Shown here in pieces: positions 25,447 to 34,470 of a stretch of 64,000 nucleotides of DNA (within the stretch, counting starts at the first letter, position 1; each line of letters begins with the position of its first letter). The notes under the pieces were generated by a model. The model did no database searches, was not told the origin of the DNA, and was given only the letters and a program-made list of their open reading frames with translations. The translations under genes and the position numbers were made by a program. This DNA is from Lactobacillaceae bacterium AF64-9pH9TA. Its GTDB lineage: Bacteria; Bacillota; Bacilli; Lactobacillales; Lactobacillaceae. The stretch spans positions 6,324 to 70,323 of the forward strand of contig JAQDCK010000003.1 of the NCBI GenBank assembly GCA_027681045.1, read 5' to 3'.

Positions 25447-26673
25447 TTAAGCTGCCCGCTTCTTGGCCTGGATTTCCTTGAGGCCTGGCAGACTGATCAT
25501 GACAAGGAAGCTGAGGATGTAGAGGGCGGACAAGAAGCCCATAACCACGTACAGGTTGTAGTGGTCCATCAAGGCGCCGATGATGACGGAAGAGAAGCCC
25601 CCGATGGCCCGGCCGGTGTTCATGATCAAGTTGTTGGCCGTGGACCGGATTTCAGTCGGGTAGAGCTGGCTGATTACCGCCCCGTAGCCACCGAACATCC
25701 CGTTGGAGAAGAAGCCGGTCAAGGCTCCGGCCAAAAGCATGGCCCAGTAGCTGGTCACGTTGACGATAGCAAAGACCACGACCGCGCTGCCCAAAAGGAA
25801 GATGCCGAAGGCCCAGCGGGGACCGATCTTGTCCATGATGGTGCCGAAGACCATCATCCCAATGCTCATGCCGACGATGGTAGCGATCATCCAGTAAGAA
25901 GAGCCGGAAACTGACATGCCCTGCTTCTTCTGCACGATTGATGGCAGCCAGTTCATCAAGCCAAAGTAGCCGGCGATCTGCACGATCGTCATCAGCATCA
26001 TGCCCAGGGTCTGCAAAGCCAGGCGGGGCGTCTCAAATAAGCGGCCGAAGGAGATCTTTTCACTCGTTTCTTCCGCCTTCTTGTGAGCGGCCAAAAATTC
26101 ATTGCTTTCTTTGACGTGGCGGCGGACAAAGTAGGTCAAAACAACCGGCACTACCCCAAAGAGGAAGAGGGTGTTCCAGCCGTAAGCAGGAATGATCCAG
26201 GCAGCCAGAAGAGCGGCCACGATAGAGCCGATTTGGCCGCCCACGGCCGCCACCGAACTGGCCCGGCCAATTTGATTGGCCTGGAAGTTTTCCGCGATCA
26301 AGGCAATCCCGACCCCGTATTCACCGCCGGCCCCGATCCCGGCTAAGAAGCGGAGGGCATAGAGGGCGATGATGTTGTGGGCGAAGTAGGTTAAGCCAGT
26401 CGCGATGGCAAAAAGAAAGATCGTATAGCTGAAAGTCTTGACCCGGCCGATACGATCTCCTAGCAGCCCAAAGAGCGCGCCACCGAAGAACATTCCGAGG
26501 TTGGTAAAGGTTCCGATCCAGCCGCCGGCCGCGGAGCTGATGTGCATCTGCGCGATGATTTCCGACAGGGAGAAAGACAGGAACATGACGTCCATGTTTT
26601 CCAGCAGGAAGCCGGAAGACATGGAGGCCAAAACCCACTTTTGGTTAGTGGACATTGAGCTGGTATTATCCAT
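25447..26673 (-). CDS. MFS transporter, aromatic-acid:H+ symporter-like
   Basis: 408 residues with 12 predicted helices and the MFS loop GDRIGRVKTF between helices 2 and 3. By eye it is nearest the aromatic acid/H+ symporter (AAHS) type, with the acidic residue early in helix 1 (LENMDVMFL) and a GAGGEYGVG motif in helix 4-5. It stands alone at the left edge of the quinate/shikimate region and points away from it. An aromatic or hydroaromatic acid is a reasonable guess for its cargo. Confidence 0.8.
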   Translation of the reverse strand: MDNTSSMSTNQKWVLASMSSGFLLENMDVMFLSFSLSEIIAQMHISSAAGGWIGTFTNLGMFFGGALFGLLGDRIGRVKTFSYTIFLFAIATGLTYFAHNIIALYALRFLAGIGAGGEYGVGIALIAENFQANQIGRASSVAAVGGQIGSIVAALLAAWIIPAYGWNTLFLFGVVPVVLTYFVRRHVKESNEFLAAHKKAEETSEKISFGRLFETPRLALQTLGMMLMTIVQIAGYFGLMNWLPSIVQKKQGMSVSGSSYWMIATIVGMSIGMMVFGTIMDKIGPRWAFGIFLLGSAVVVFAIVNVTSYWAMLLAGALTGFFSNGMFGGYGAVISQLYPTEIRSTANNLIMNTGRAIGGFSSVIIGALMDHYNLYVVMGFLSALYILSFLVMISLPGLKEIQAKKRAA

Positions 26674-26790
26674 TATTAACTTGTACCTCCAAAATTAATG
26701 CTCACGGACATTACTTATTTTGTATCGGTAACAATTATTTGCGTTTTCCTTAAGATTGTCAAGGGCTCTTGCAAAACAATCGTTATTTAA

Positions 26791-26964
26791 TTACTCAGTC
26801 TGGTCGCTGATGGCCTTTGGCAGGGCAATATTGTGGTGGAGACTATGCCAAAGCCGGCGGTCAAAACCTTCTTCCGCTTTGGGCTTAAAGGAAGACAAAA
26901 GAGCGTGAAGTGAGAAATGAGATTTGCTGATATCCAAAAGATGCCTCGCGTTGATAGGGCAAAT
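26791..26964 (-). pseudogene. C-terminal coding remnant, unknown
   Basis: An open frame of 57 codons with no start codon ends in TAA and shows coding-like third positions. Its last part reads KAEEGFDRRLWHSLHH and continues to SDQTE. It lies in the 383-bp spacer between divergent MFS genes. I do not recognise the parent gene and chance cannot be excluded. Confidence 0.3.
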
Positions 26965-26970
26965 CTATCA
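26952..26970 (+). promoter_or_regulatory. LysR operator candidate TGATA-N9-TATCA
   Basis: TGATA and TATCA flank nine bases, extended to TTGATAG/CTATCAA. The same 19-bp layout occurs at 31269-31287 beside the LysR gene, suggesting a common regulator. Confidence 0.6.
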
Positions 26971-26996
26971 ATAAAAATACAATGCCTATTATTAAG

Positions 26997-27018
26997 TGTA
27001 AGCGGTTTACGGTATACT
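26997..27018 (+). promoter_or_regulatory. cre site and -10 of the 27057 MFS gene
   Basis: TGTAAGCGGTTTAC (26997-27010) matches the CcpA operator at 12 of 14 positions and lies directly before TATACT (27013-27018). Binding there would block the promoter. There is no good -35, as expected of an activator-dependent promoter. Confidence 0.6.
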
Positions 27019-27056
27019 GAAATTAAGTGAGAAAAATAACAAAAGGAGTGAAAACT

Positions 27057-28238
27057 ATGTCAGCTAAGAATCATCGGTATGCCGCCACGGCATCTACCGT
27101 TTACTTTTCATACTTTATGATGGGGATCGGGATGTCCCTCCTGGCCCAATTCAAGCCCCAGTTTGCCAGCCTCTGGCATTCCTCAATTTCCGGAGTCTTG
27201 AGCGTGGTCAGCGCGGTTGGGATTGGGGGGATCGTCTCCATCTTGATCACTGGCCCGATTTCAGACCACTTTGGCCGCCGGGCCTCAGCCGTCATCGGCC
27301 ACTTGCTCTGGGCCATTTACTACATCGGCTTGCTTTACGCCCCGAATTTTGCGGTTGCCTACATTATTGGGATCTTGGGCGGGATCGCCAATTCCTTCTT
27401 GAACGCGTCCAATTTCCCGGCTTTGATGGAAATTTTCCCAGAAAGTGCCTCAGTAGCGGGCCTGATGTCCAAGTTTGCCATCAATATCGGCCAATTCTGC
27501 CTGCCTTTAGCCATCCTGCTGGGGACGGCCCTGGGCTCTGGATACCGGACTGTCTTCATGCTGGCCGGCATTTTGTACACCGTCATGGCCTTGATTCTGG
27601 CCTTTTCACCTTACCCAGACCAGGTCAGCGGCCAGAAAAAGCAGGAAAAAGCCAAGCACGACTTCAACCTGGGCGTCTGGAGCCTGGTTTTGATGGGCTT
27701 CACCTCCACGGCTGCCTTCCTGCTCTGGATCAACACCTACCAGGAACTGGCCAAGTCCTACGGGATTGCTAACCCTAGCTCCTTGCAGTCAGTCTACGCG
27801 GTTGGGGCCTCAATTGCCGTCCTTTTCAACTCCTTTATCATTAAAAAAGGGGTCAAGGAAATCGACATCTTGATCTGGTACCCCCTGCTCAGCGCTGCTG
27901 GCTTGCTTTTGGCCTACTTCATCAAGGCCCCGCAAATCCTCTACCTGACCAGTCTGGCGGTCGGCTTCTTCGCGGCCAGCGGTCTTTACCAGCTGGGCCA
28001 AAGCGTCCTGGGCCAGATGTACCCGGACATGAAGGCGACCGTCCAGTCTTGGGGCGGCTTCTTCTCAGCCTTCGCCAACTTTGCTATCATCCAGCTGGCG
28101 GCTTCCATTACGGCCCGGACTGGTGCGGCTGCCCCGCGTTTGATCCTGCTTTTGAACGTAGCCAACATGCTGATCGGTACGGCCTTGGCCCTTGTAGTTA
28201 AGCGGGTTGGCCAGAAGAAGCGGGGTAAAGCTGATTAA
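27057..28238 (+). CDS. MFS transporter (quinate/shikimate region, copy 1)
   Basis: About 393 residues, 12 helices, with the loop GPISDHFGRR. It is related to the transporters at 32429 and 39358, sharing the N-terminal pattern of a short helix ending in AQxKxQxAxLW. The ATG at 27057 is eight bases after AAAGGAG, preferred over an upstream GTG. It is followed by a terminator and then a flavoprotein reductase. Uptake of quinate, shikimate or a related acid, or exchange with the reduced product, is inferred from context. Confidence 0.82.
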   Translation: MSAKNHRYAATASTVYFSYFMMGIGMSLLAQFKPQFASLWHSSISGVLSVVSAVGIGGIVSILITGPISDHFGRRASAVIGHLLWAIYYIGLLYAPNFAVAYIIGILGGIANSFLNASNFPALMEIFPESASVAGLMSKFAINIGQFCLPLAILLGTALGSGYRTVFMLAGILYTVMALILAFSPYPDQVSGQKKQEKAKHDFNLGVWSLVLMGFTSTAAFLLWINTYQELAKSYGIANPSSLQSVYAVGASIAVLFNSFIIKKGVKEIDILIWYPLLSAAGLLLAYFIKAPQILYLTSLAVGFFAASGLYQLGQSVLGQMYPDMKATVQSWGGFFSAFANFAIIQLAASITARTGAAAPRLILLLNVANMLIGTALALVVKRVGQKKRGKAD

Positions 28239-28270
28239 TACTTTGTTTTCAATAAAGATGATCTATTAAT

Positions 28271-28310
28271 AAAAAGACCGGGACTTATTTTTTTAAGTAA
28301 CCGGTCTTTT
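28271..28310 (+). terminator. Terminator between MFS and flavoprotein
   Basis: AAAAAGACCGG and CCGGTCTTTTT flank a 19-nt loop. Confidence 0.8.
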
Positions 28311-28329
28311 TATAATGAAAGCGATTGTA
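28311..28329 (+). promoter_or_regulatory. -10 and cre-like site of the 28357 flavoprotein
   Basis: TATAAT (28311-28316) overlaps TGAAAGCGATTGTA (28316-28329), a 12 of 14 match to the CcpA operator. It gives the flavoprotein its own promoter after the terminator. Confidence 0.55.
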
Positions 28330-28356
28330 GAAAAATAATTAGCAGGAGAAGATCTC

Positions 28357-30141
28357 ATGAGTAAAGAAACACTTAAAGCGCAAGCACAAGGCCGTAACGG
28401 GGAAATTGACTTTGACATTGAAATCGAAAACCGGGAAATTGCCGATATCAAGGTAACCAAGAGCTCAGAAACCAAGGCTGTCTTCAACCAGGCCTTCGGC
28501 CAGCTCCGCGACAACGTTCTGGCTGCCAACAGCTTCAACGTTGACGCTGTTTCCGGGGCAACCATCATGACCAAGGCCATCCTGGAATCCGGCCAAAAGG
28601 CGCTGGATGAAGCAGGGCTCATGCCAGCTCCCCGGCCAGTTGACAGAAGCCACAAGGCTGTCACTTTAGATGTCGACGTGGCCGTTGTCGGCTCTGGCAT
28701 GGCCGGTCTCATCGCTGCCTGCCGGGCCTTGTCCATGGGCAAGAAGGTCGTTGTTTTGGAAAAGAACGGCTATGTCGGCGGGGCTTCCATCTTGAACGGG
28801 TCCAACGTGACTGCTACCGGGTCAAAACTGGCCAAGAAACTCTTCGGCTCTTTAGCTGAAGAAGACTCAGCCCAGCGCCTTTTTGACGACATCACCAGAG
28901 AATGCCGGGGAACCAACTACCCTGAAATGTCCCACCTGCTGGCTGACAACATCGGCAAGGCCATCGACTTTATCACTGACTTCGCTGGTCTGACCTACCA
29001 AAAGGCAGAAACCCAGACCATTGAACACAGCGTTAACCGGCAAGTGGAAATGCCAAGCCAAAGCTCCTACGAAGTCGTAACCAAGGTAGCTGATGCCTTC
29101 AAGGCCAAGGGCGGGATCCTGCTTACCGATGCCCGGGTTGAAGAACTGAAGAAGAACCCTGCTGGCGTCTTGACCAGCTTGGTTGCTGAAGGCAAGCACC
29201 AAACCACAACGGTTAACTTCAAGTCCCTGGTTCTGGCCGCCGGTGGCTGGGGCGCCAAAGACTTCAAGGAACACAAGACTGACATTCCTTACTACGGGCC
29301 AATGACCTCAACTGGTGACTACTTCGGCTTTGCCAAGGGCATGAACCTGGTGACCCGGAATCTGGACTGGTACAAGGTTTACCCGCACGGCTTGGAAGTT
29401 GAACCAGGCATTGCCAAATTGACTACTTATTCAACCAAGGAAGCCAGCGACATGGGGGCAATTTTTGTCAACCGGGCCGGCAAGCGGGTGGTCAACGAAA
29501 GCCTGCCTTACACCCACTTCCGTGACGCGATCGCCAATGAAAAGGACAAGACCTGCTTCGTTTTGATGGACCAGCGGATCTGGGACCGCTACTACGAACT
29601 GATGCTTAAGTACGGCTTCACCGCTGAAGAAGTCCAAGGCTTCTTTGCTAATGATGGCAAGAAGAGCCCGGTTCTGGTCAAGGGCGACCTGGCCACCGTA
29701 GCGCAAAAGGCCGGCATCGACTATGGCAACTTGAAGGAAACCTTCGACCACTACCAGGAATACGCCAAGGCAGGCCGCGATCCGGAATTCGGCCGCGATG
29801 CCAAGTTCCTCCACGAACTGGAAGGCGACACTTACTACGTCATTGAACAAAAGCTCCGTTTCTGCACCACCATGGGCGGCTACGAAGCTACTAAGGACAT
29901 GCAGCTTTTGGACAACGACTTTAAGCCAGTTGCCAACTTCTACGCTGCCGGCGAACTGGTTGGCGGGGCCAACGGCAAGGACTCAATGCCATCAATGATG
30001 AACTCCTGGTCCTACGCTTCCGGTTTTGTGGCTGGTACGGCAGCTGCTGATAATGCCAACAACTACGCTGTTGACCTTGTTACTAGCGCCAGCCATGCTC
30101 CGGCTCCTAAGCCAGAAGCGACTTCCGGTGCCAGCCACTAA
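28357..30141 (+). CDS. FMN/FAD flavoprotein reductase, fumarate-reductase-like (copy 1)
   Basis: 594 residues with no signal peptide, so cytoplasmic. Residues 1 to about 85 are an FMN_bind domain whose attachment motif DAVSGAT is at 63-69, where ApbE would link FMN to Thr69. Residues about 105-570 are a flavocytochrome c/UrdA-type FAD domain (VVGSGMAGL; AAGELVGG near the end). The Arg that donates a proton in fumarate reductases seems replaced (KEASDMGAI where RG-GA is usual), so the substrate is probably another unsaturated acid. A Pro/Ala linker leads to a final EATSGASH, like a second attachment motif. Reduction of shikimate- or cinnamate-type acids is inferred. Confidence 0.85.
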   Translation: MSKETLKAQAQGRNGEIDFDIEIENREIADIKVTKSSETKAVFNQAFGQLRDNVLAANSFNVDAVSGATIMTKAILESGQKALDEAGLMPAPRPVDRSHKAVTLDVDVAVVGSGMAGLIAACRALSMGKKVVVLEKNGYVGGASILNGSNVTATGSKLAKKLFGSLAEEDSAQRLFDDITRECRGTNYPEMSHLLADNIGKAIDFITDFAGLTYQKAETQTIEHSVNRQVEMPSQSSYEVVTKVADAFKAKGGILLTDARVEELKKNPAGVLTSLVAEGKHQTTTVNFKSLVLAAGGWGAKDFKEHKTDIPYYGPMTSTGDYFGFAKGMNLVTRNLDWYKVYPHGLEVEPGIAKLTTYSTKEASDMGAIFVNRAGKRVVNESLPYTHFRDAIANEKDKTCFVLMDQRIWDRYYELMLKYGFTAEEVQGFFANDGKKSPVLVKGDLATVAQKAGIDYGNLKETFDHYQEYAKAGRDPEFGRDAKFLHELEGDTYYVIEQKLRFCTTMGGYEATKDMQLLDNDFKPVANFYAAGELVGGANGKDSMPSMMNSWSYASGFVAGTAAADNANNYAVDLVTSASHAPAPKPEATSGASH

Positions 30142-30251
30142 TATTGCTAACAATTCACAAATTTTCTACCGAGCCAAAAAATAAGCTATGTGAAAACATA
30201 CACTTTATTCTTTTTTGACCACGGGAACCTTCTTCCTTACAAAAACTTGCT

Positions 30252-30286
30252 AAAAAAGCCCAAGCTGATGCTTGGGCTTTTTCTTC
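30252..30286. terminator. Bidirectional terminator
   Basis: AAAGCCCAAGC and GCTTGGGCTTT close a 4-nt loop with T-runs on both strands, between the flavoprotein and the convergent LysR gene. Confidence 0.88.
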
Positions 30287-31207
30287 TTAAACGAGCTTAT
30301 GTTCGTTATTGTAATGCTTCCGGCAGTAGGATTTGATAAATTGTTCAAATCTGGTTACGGCTGGGGTTAGGAAGTGGTTGGACTTTTTCACGACAAAAAT
30401 CGGGTGAACGCCGACATTTTCATCAATGTGCAAGAGCTTGACCGTCCGCGGGTCCAGCTGGGGCAGGTGGGGCACGATGGCTACCCCGTAGCCCCAGTGA
30501 ACGAAGCCGATGATGGTGTGGTCTTCCATGGACTCCATGATGGTCTTCGGTTTGACGCCGGCGTCAGCGAACATCTTGTCCAGGCGGGGGCGCAGGCCGC
30601 TGTTTTTGCTGTAGTAGATCATTGGGTACTTGGCTAAATCAGCCAGGGAGACAGAGTCCTTTTTGGCTAGAGGATTGGAGAAGGGGACGACAGCTAGCAT
30701 TTCCTGGTCAACCAGGTGGGAGATGTCAACCTTGTCTTCCAGGCCGGGCAGGTCAGGGGCTGAGGAGACGACCAAATCCAGGTCGTCATTGACCAGCTGG
30801 TTAACCAAATCGTCAGTGGTTCCCTGCACGAAGGAGAAAGTGATGTGTTTGGTGTCTTTTTCCTGCTTGAACTTGTAGATCAGCTGGGGAATCAAGTCCT
30901 GGCCCATTGTAAAGGTGAAGCCGACCCTAATATGGCCCCGGTTGACGTCCAGCAATTCAGCAATGTACTCGCCGCCCCGGTCCAGGTCGCTCAAGCCGCT
31001 TTTAACGTATTCCAGGTAGATCTTGCCATAGTTGGTCAAGCGGATGTTCCGGCCCTCTTTTTCAAACAGAGGCACGCCGAGTTCTTCCTCAATGCTGCTG
31101 ATGGCGTAGGAGAGGGAAGGCTGGGAGATGCCCAGCTTTTCGGCTGCCTTGGCCATGTGCTCCGTCTTAGCTAGCTCGACGAAGAAACGCAAATGTCGAA
31201 TGTTCAT
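30287..31207 (-). CDS. LysR-family regulator (shikimate operon)
   Basis: About 306 residues with a LysR helix-turn-helix (MNIRHLRFF, SQPSLSYAISSIE) and a co-inducer domain. It diverges from the dehydrogenase-MFS-dehydratase operon. The ATG at 31207 follows GGAGGT. A TGATA-N9-TATCA palindrome lies between, and the same site precedes the MFS gene at 27057, so it probably controls both units, perhaps in response to quinate or shikimate. Confidence 0.86.
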   Translation of the reverse strand: MNIRHLRFFVELAKTEHMAKAAEKLGISQPSLSYAISSIEEELGVPLFEKEGRNIRLTNYGKIYLEYVKSGLSDLDRGGEYIAELLDVNRGHIRVGFTFTMGQDLIPQLIYKFKQEKDTKHITFSFVQGTTDDLVNQLVNDDLDLVVSSAPDLPGLEDKVDISHLVDQEMLAVVPFSNPLAKKDSVSLADLAKYPMIYYSKNSGLRPRLDKMFADAGVKPKTIMESMEDHTIIGFVHWGYGVAIVPHLPQLDPRTVKLLHIDENVGVHPIFVVKKSNHFLTPAVTRFEQFIKSYCRKHYNNEHKLV

Positions 31208-31268
31208 GTTTACCTCCAAATTATGCACAACAGGTTTCCATACATATATTATACCGTTAATCTAGAAC

Positions 31269-31287
31269 TGATAAAATGCTTTTATCA
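31269..31287. promoter_or_regulatory. LysR operator TGATA-N9-TATCA
   Basis: TGATAAAA and TTTTATCA are perfect 8-bp arms with a 3-base centre, in the divergent spacer of LysR and shikimate dehydrogenase. The same outer motif and spacing occur at 26952. Confidence 0.68.
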
Positions 31288-31320
31288 ATTTTTTTGCTTT
31301 GCCTTATTTATCACGAATGC

Positions 31321-31338
31321 TGAAAACGATAACATAAT
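31321..31338 (+). promoter_or_regulatory. Consensus cre site and -10 of the shikimate operon
   Basis: TGAAAACGATAACA (31321-31334) matches the CcpA operator TGWAANCGNTNWCA at all 14 positions. It overlaps CATAAT, a plausible -10. This predicts repression of the operon on preferred sugars. Confidence 0.75.
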
Positions 31339-31390
31339 AGTGAATTGAGAAAAAAGTAACTTGTTAAAAGTTTTAAAGGAGATTCCAGAA

Positions 31391-32326
31391 ATGGCAGACG
31401 AAAGAAACAACGAGATTGAAGAAACGAAGATTCAAGGCGTTAACGGCCCAATCACCGGCTGGCTTGACGGGCACACGATCCTGGTAGGTTTGATGGCTTA
31501 CCCGATCCGTCACACCATGTCACCAACCATGCACAACAACGCTTTTGCCAAGTTGGGCTTGAACGGGGCTTACCTTTGCTTTGAAATCGACAACGAAAAG
31601 CTGCCAGGCGCTATCGACGCTATCCGGACCTTGGACATGCGGGGTTCAAACGTGTCAATGCCAAACAAGAAGAAGGTTATCCCTTACCTGGACAAGCTGG
31701 ACAAGACTTCCCAAATGTGTGACGCCGTAAACACCATCGTCAACGAACATGGCGTTTTGACCGGCTACACCACTGACGGCATGGGCTGGCTGCGGGCCTT
31801 GAAGAAGGATGGCCAAGACGTTAAGGGCAAGATCATCACTTTGGCTGGTGCCGGCGGTGCCGCTACCCCAATCGCTGTTACTGCTTCCCTGGAAGGCGCC
31901 AAGGAAATCCGCATCTTCAACCTGGACGACGACAAGTGGGCACAAGCAGTCAAGAATGTTGAAACCATCAACAAGGAAACTGACTGTGTAGCCAGCGTTC
32001 ACCACTTGGAAGACAAGGAAGACTTCAAGAAGTCAATCGCTGAATCAGACATCTACTGCGACGCTACCAGCGTAGGGATGAACCCATTGCAAGACCAAAC
32101 TTTGGTTGAAGACCCATCATGGTTCCACGAAGACATGGTTGTTTCCGACACTGTTTACGCTCCACGCAAGACCAAGCTGATGGAAGTTGCTGAAAAGGCC
32201 GGCGTAAAGCACATCTACAACGGGATCGGCATGATGATCGAACAAGGTGCCGCTGCCTTCAAGCTGTGGACTGGCAAGGAAATGCCAACTGACTACATTC
32301 AGGAAATCATGGATGCCAACAAGTAA
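31391..32326 (+). CDS. Shikimate/quinate dehydrogenase (copy 1)
   Basis: 311 residues of the AroE/YdiB family, interconverting 3-dehydroshikimate and shikimate or dehydroquinate and quinate. The substrate site includes Thr42 and Ser44 (HTMSPTMHNN), catalytic Lys93 in NVSMPNK, Asn114 and Asp129 (TTDGMGW). The cofactor loop is GAGGAATP. After the second strand the NADP-binding NRT of AroE is replaced by FNLDD, which points to NAD and a catabolic role. ATG at 31391 follows AAGGAG. First gene of an operon with MFS and dehydroquinate dehydratase. Confidence 0.88.
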   Translation: MADERNNEIEETKIQGVNGPITGWLDGHTILVGLMAYPIRHTMSPTMHNNAFAKLGLNGAYLCFEIDNEKLPGAIDAIRTLDMRGSNVSMPNKKKVIPYLDKLDKTSQMCDAVNTIVNEHGVLTGYTTDGMGWLRALKKDGQDVKGKIITLAGAGGAATPIAVTASLEGAKEIRIFNLDDDKWAQAVKNVETINKETDCVASVHHLEDKEDFKKSIAESDIYCDATSVGMNPLQDQTLVEDPSWFHEDMVVSDTVYAPRKTKLMEVAEKAGVKHIYNGIGMMIEQGAAAFKLWTGKEMPTDYIQEIMDANK

Positions 32327-32370
32327 TCTGTAATTTTTAACCAGTAAACTTAATAGAAATTGGTTTAAAT

Positions 32371-32415
32371 CAATACCTTCTGCAGCTGAATATTTGCCGA
32401 CAGAAGGTATTTTTG
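32371..32415 (+). terminator. Intra-operon terminator-like hairpin
   Basis: AATACCTTCTG (32372-32382) and CAGAAGGTATT (32401-32411) form an 11-bp perfect stem with a short T-run, between the dehydrogenase and the MFS gene. It may reduce expression of the downstream genes. Confidence 0.65.
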
Positions 32416-32428
32416 GAAGGACAAAATC

Positions 32429-33643
32429 ATGAAAAAGAACAAGTACATGATGACTGCCTTCATGCTGTACATGAACTACTTTGTGCACGGGATGGGCGTT
32501 ATCATCATCTCACAAAATGCCTCCAGCCTGGCCCAGCAATGGGGCACGACCACGACTGGTGCCATCGCCGTAGTTTCCTCACTGGGTATCGGCCGGATCA
32601 TCAACCTCTTGATCTCAGGTATCCTGTCTGACAAGTTCGGCAGAAAGCCATTCGTGCAACTGGGGATCGTCTTCTATCTGGTCTTCTTTGTTGGCCTGCT
32701 CTTCTCCAAGAGCGTGACTGTGGCCTACATTTTGGGGATCTGCGCCGGGATGGCCAACTCCTTCCTGGACACTGGTACTTACCCAGCCCTGATGGAAATC
32801 TTCCCAGCTGCCAAGGGGACTTCCAACGTTGTTTTGAAGGCCTTCATCTCTGGTGCCCAGTTCCTCTTGCCATTTATCGTCAGCGGCCTAGCTGCTGCTC
32901 ACGCTTGGTACGGCTGGTCAATCGTTATCCCAGCTGCCATCCTGGTTATCACCTTCATCTACTTCCTCAAGGGTGCCTTCCCGGACTCCAAGGCAGTTGC
33001 TGAAGCTGAAGAAAAGAAGGCTGCCGAAGCTGAAGCTGCCGCAGCCGGCGACAAGCCAGCCGTTGAGTCCAACAAGTGGGTTGACGGTACCTTGTTCATC
33101 CTTTACGGCTACATTTCCCAAGCTACCTTCTACATGGTCAGCCAAATGCTGACTCAATACGGGCAACAAATCAGCCACATGAACGACGGTGCTGCCCATG
33201 CCCTGGTTTCCTGGTACTCACTTGGCTCAATCTGCTGTGTTCTGTTTACTGCAGTGATCGGTAGCAAGTTTAAGGAAGTACAATTGGTGCCAATCTACAC
33301 TTTGGGTGCCTTCATCGCTATTTTCTTGATGTGGGCATACCCAGCTAGCGCGGTATTGATGGCTGCTCTGGCCTTCGCCGTTGGTTTCTTCGCCGCTGGT
33401 GGCGTAATGCAGCTGGGCTTGACGGTTATGGCCGACTTCTTCCCAGCTGGCAAGGGGACGGTTACTGGTTTCTTCTACACTGCCGGTTCAATCGCTTCCT
33501 TCACTATTCCTTTGGTAATCAACGCTTTGCCAGGGATGAGAGAAGTTATGTTCTTTGATGTGATCGTTGCCCTGCTGGGCTTCGTGGACACGACCATCAT
33601 TGCTATCCGTTACAAGAAGCTGTTTGGCTCACTGAAGAAGTAA
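32429..33643 (+). CDS. MFS transporter (shikimate operon, copy 2)
   Basis: 404 residues, 12 helices, with SDKFGRKP between helices 2 and 3 and a cytoplasmic middle loop rich in Ala/Glu (AEAEEKKAAEAEA). It is related to the 27057 and 39358 transporters. It lies between shikimate dehydrogenase and 3-dehydroquinate dehydratase, so uptake of quinate or shikimate is the likely job. A GGAAGG site precedes the ATG, right after the internal hairpin. Confidence 0.84.
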   Translation: MKKNKYMMTAFMLYMNYFVHGMGVIIISQNASSLAQQWGTTTTGAIAVVSSLGIGRIINLLISGILSDKFGRKPFVQLGIVFYLVFFVGLLFSKSVTVAYILGICAGMANSFLDTGTYPALMEIFPAAKGTSNVVLKAFISGAQFLLPFIVSGLAAAHAWYGWSIVIPAAILVITFIYFLKGAFPDSKAVAEAEEKKAAEAEAAAAGDKPAVESNKWVDGTLFILYGYISQATFYMVSQMLTQYGQQISHMNDGAAHALVSWYSLGSICCVLFTAVIGSKFKEVQLVPIYTLGAFIAIFLMWAYPASAVLMAALAFAVGFFAAGGVMQLGLTVMADFFPAGKGTVTGFFYTAGSIASFTIPLVINALPGMREVMFFDVIVALLGFVDTTIIAIRYKKLFGSLKK

Positions 33644-33684
33644 TTTTTTTAAAAGCAAAAGCAGAAAAACAGAAGGTATAAAAA

Positions 33685-34443
33685 ATGACTACTGTAAAAG
33701 TTAGAAATATCGTTTTGGGCGAAGGCTTGCCAAAGATTGCCGTGCCAAACGTTGGCGTGACTGAAGAAGAAATCCTGGCTTCAGCCAAGGAAATCGCGGC
33801 TGCCAAGCCGGACATCATGGAATGGCGGATCGACTACTACGAGGCCGGCATCAAAGACAATGAAAAGCTGATCGCTACGGCCAAGGCTTTGCGGGACGTA
33901 GTTGGCGAACTGCCAATCCTGGTTACTTTCAGAACCAAGAACGAAGGCGGCGTCCTGGAACTTGGTGAAGACGAATACCTGGACCTGGTAGCTACTGTAG
34001 TAAGCAACCGTTTGGGCGACGCGGTCGACATCGAACTTTTCCACGATGAAGAAAGAGTCAAGGACCTGGTTAAGCAGGCCCACAACTACAACGTGGTAGT
34101 TATCATGAGCAACCACGACTTTGAAAAGGTGCCAGCCAAGGATGTCATCGAATTCCGCTTGAAGAAAATGGCCGAATTGGGTGCTGACGTGCCAAAACTT
34201 GCCTGCATGCCGCACAGCGCTGACGACGTTTTGACCCTGCTCAGTGCTACTAATGACGCCCGCAAGGCTCTTGCCAACCCAATCATCACCATGGCAATGG
34301 CTGACCTGGGTAAGGTCAGCCGGATTGCCGGCCAAGTCTTTGGCTCCTGCCTGTCATTCGGTGCCGTTGGCAAGACCTCAGCACCTGGCCAATTGTCAAT
34401 CGAAGACTTGAGAAACGCTGAAAATTACTTGGAACTGCACTAA
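33685..34443 (+). CDS. aroD: Type I 3-dehydroquinate dehydratase
   Basis: 252 residues of the class I, Schiff-base dehydroquinase family, converting 3-dehydroquinate to 3-dehydroshikimate. Visible catalytic residues are Glu46/Arg48 (EWRID), His144 (SNHDF) and the Schiff-base lysine Lys171 (ADVPKLACMP). The C-terminal SAPGQL signature is present. It is 41 bp after the MFS gene. No other chorismate-pathway gene is nearby, which supports catabolic use of quinate over aromatic biosynthesis. Confidence 0.93.
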   Translation: MTTVKVRNIVLGEGLPKIAVPNVGVTEEEILASAKEIAAAKPDIMEWRIDYYEAGIKDNEKLIATAKALRDVVGELPILVTFRTKNEGGVLELGEDEYLDLVATVVSNRLGDAVDIELFHDEERVKDLVKQAHNYNVVVIMSNHDFEKVPAKDVIEFRLKKMAELGADVPKLACMPHSADDVLTLLSATNDARKALANPIITMAMADLGKVSRIAGQVFGSCLSFGAVGKTSAPGQLSIEDLRNAENYLELH

Positions 34444-34470
34444 TAAGCACGAGAAACGCTTTTCCAGAAA

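Noticed and set aside
25420..25914. Plus-strand 164-codon frame rich in Asp/His/Glu
   Set aside because: Antisense to the AAHS-like transporter; the acidic composition is the usual mirror of hydrophobic codons.
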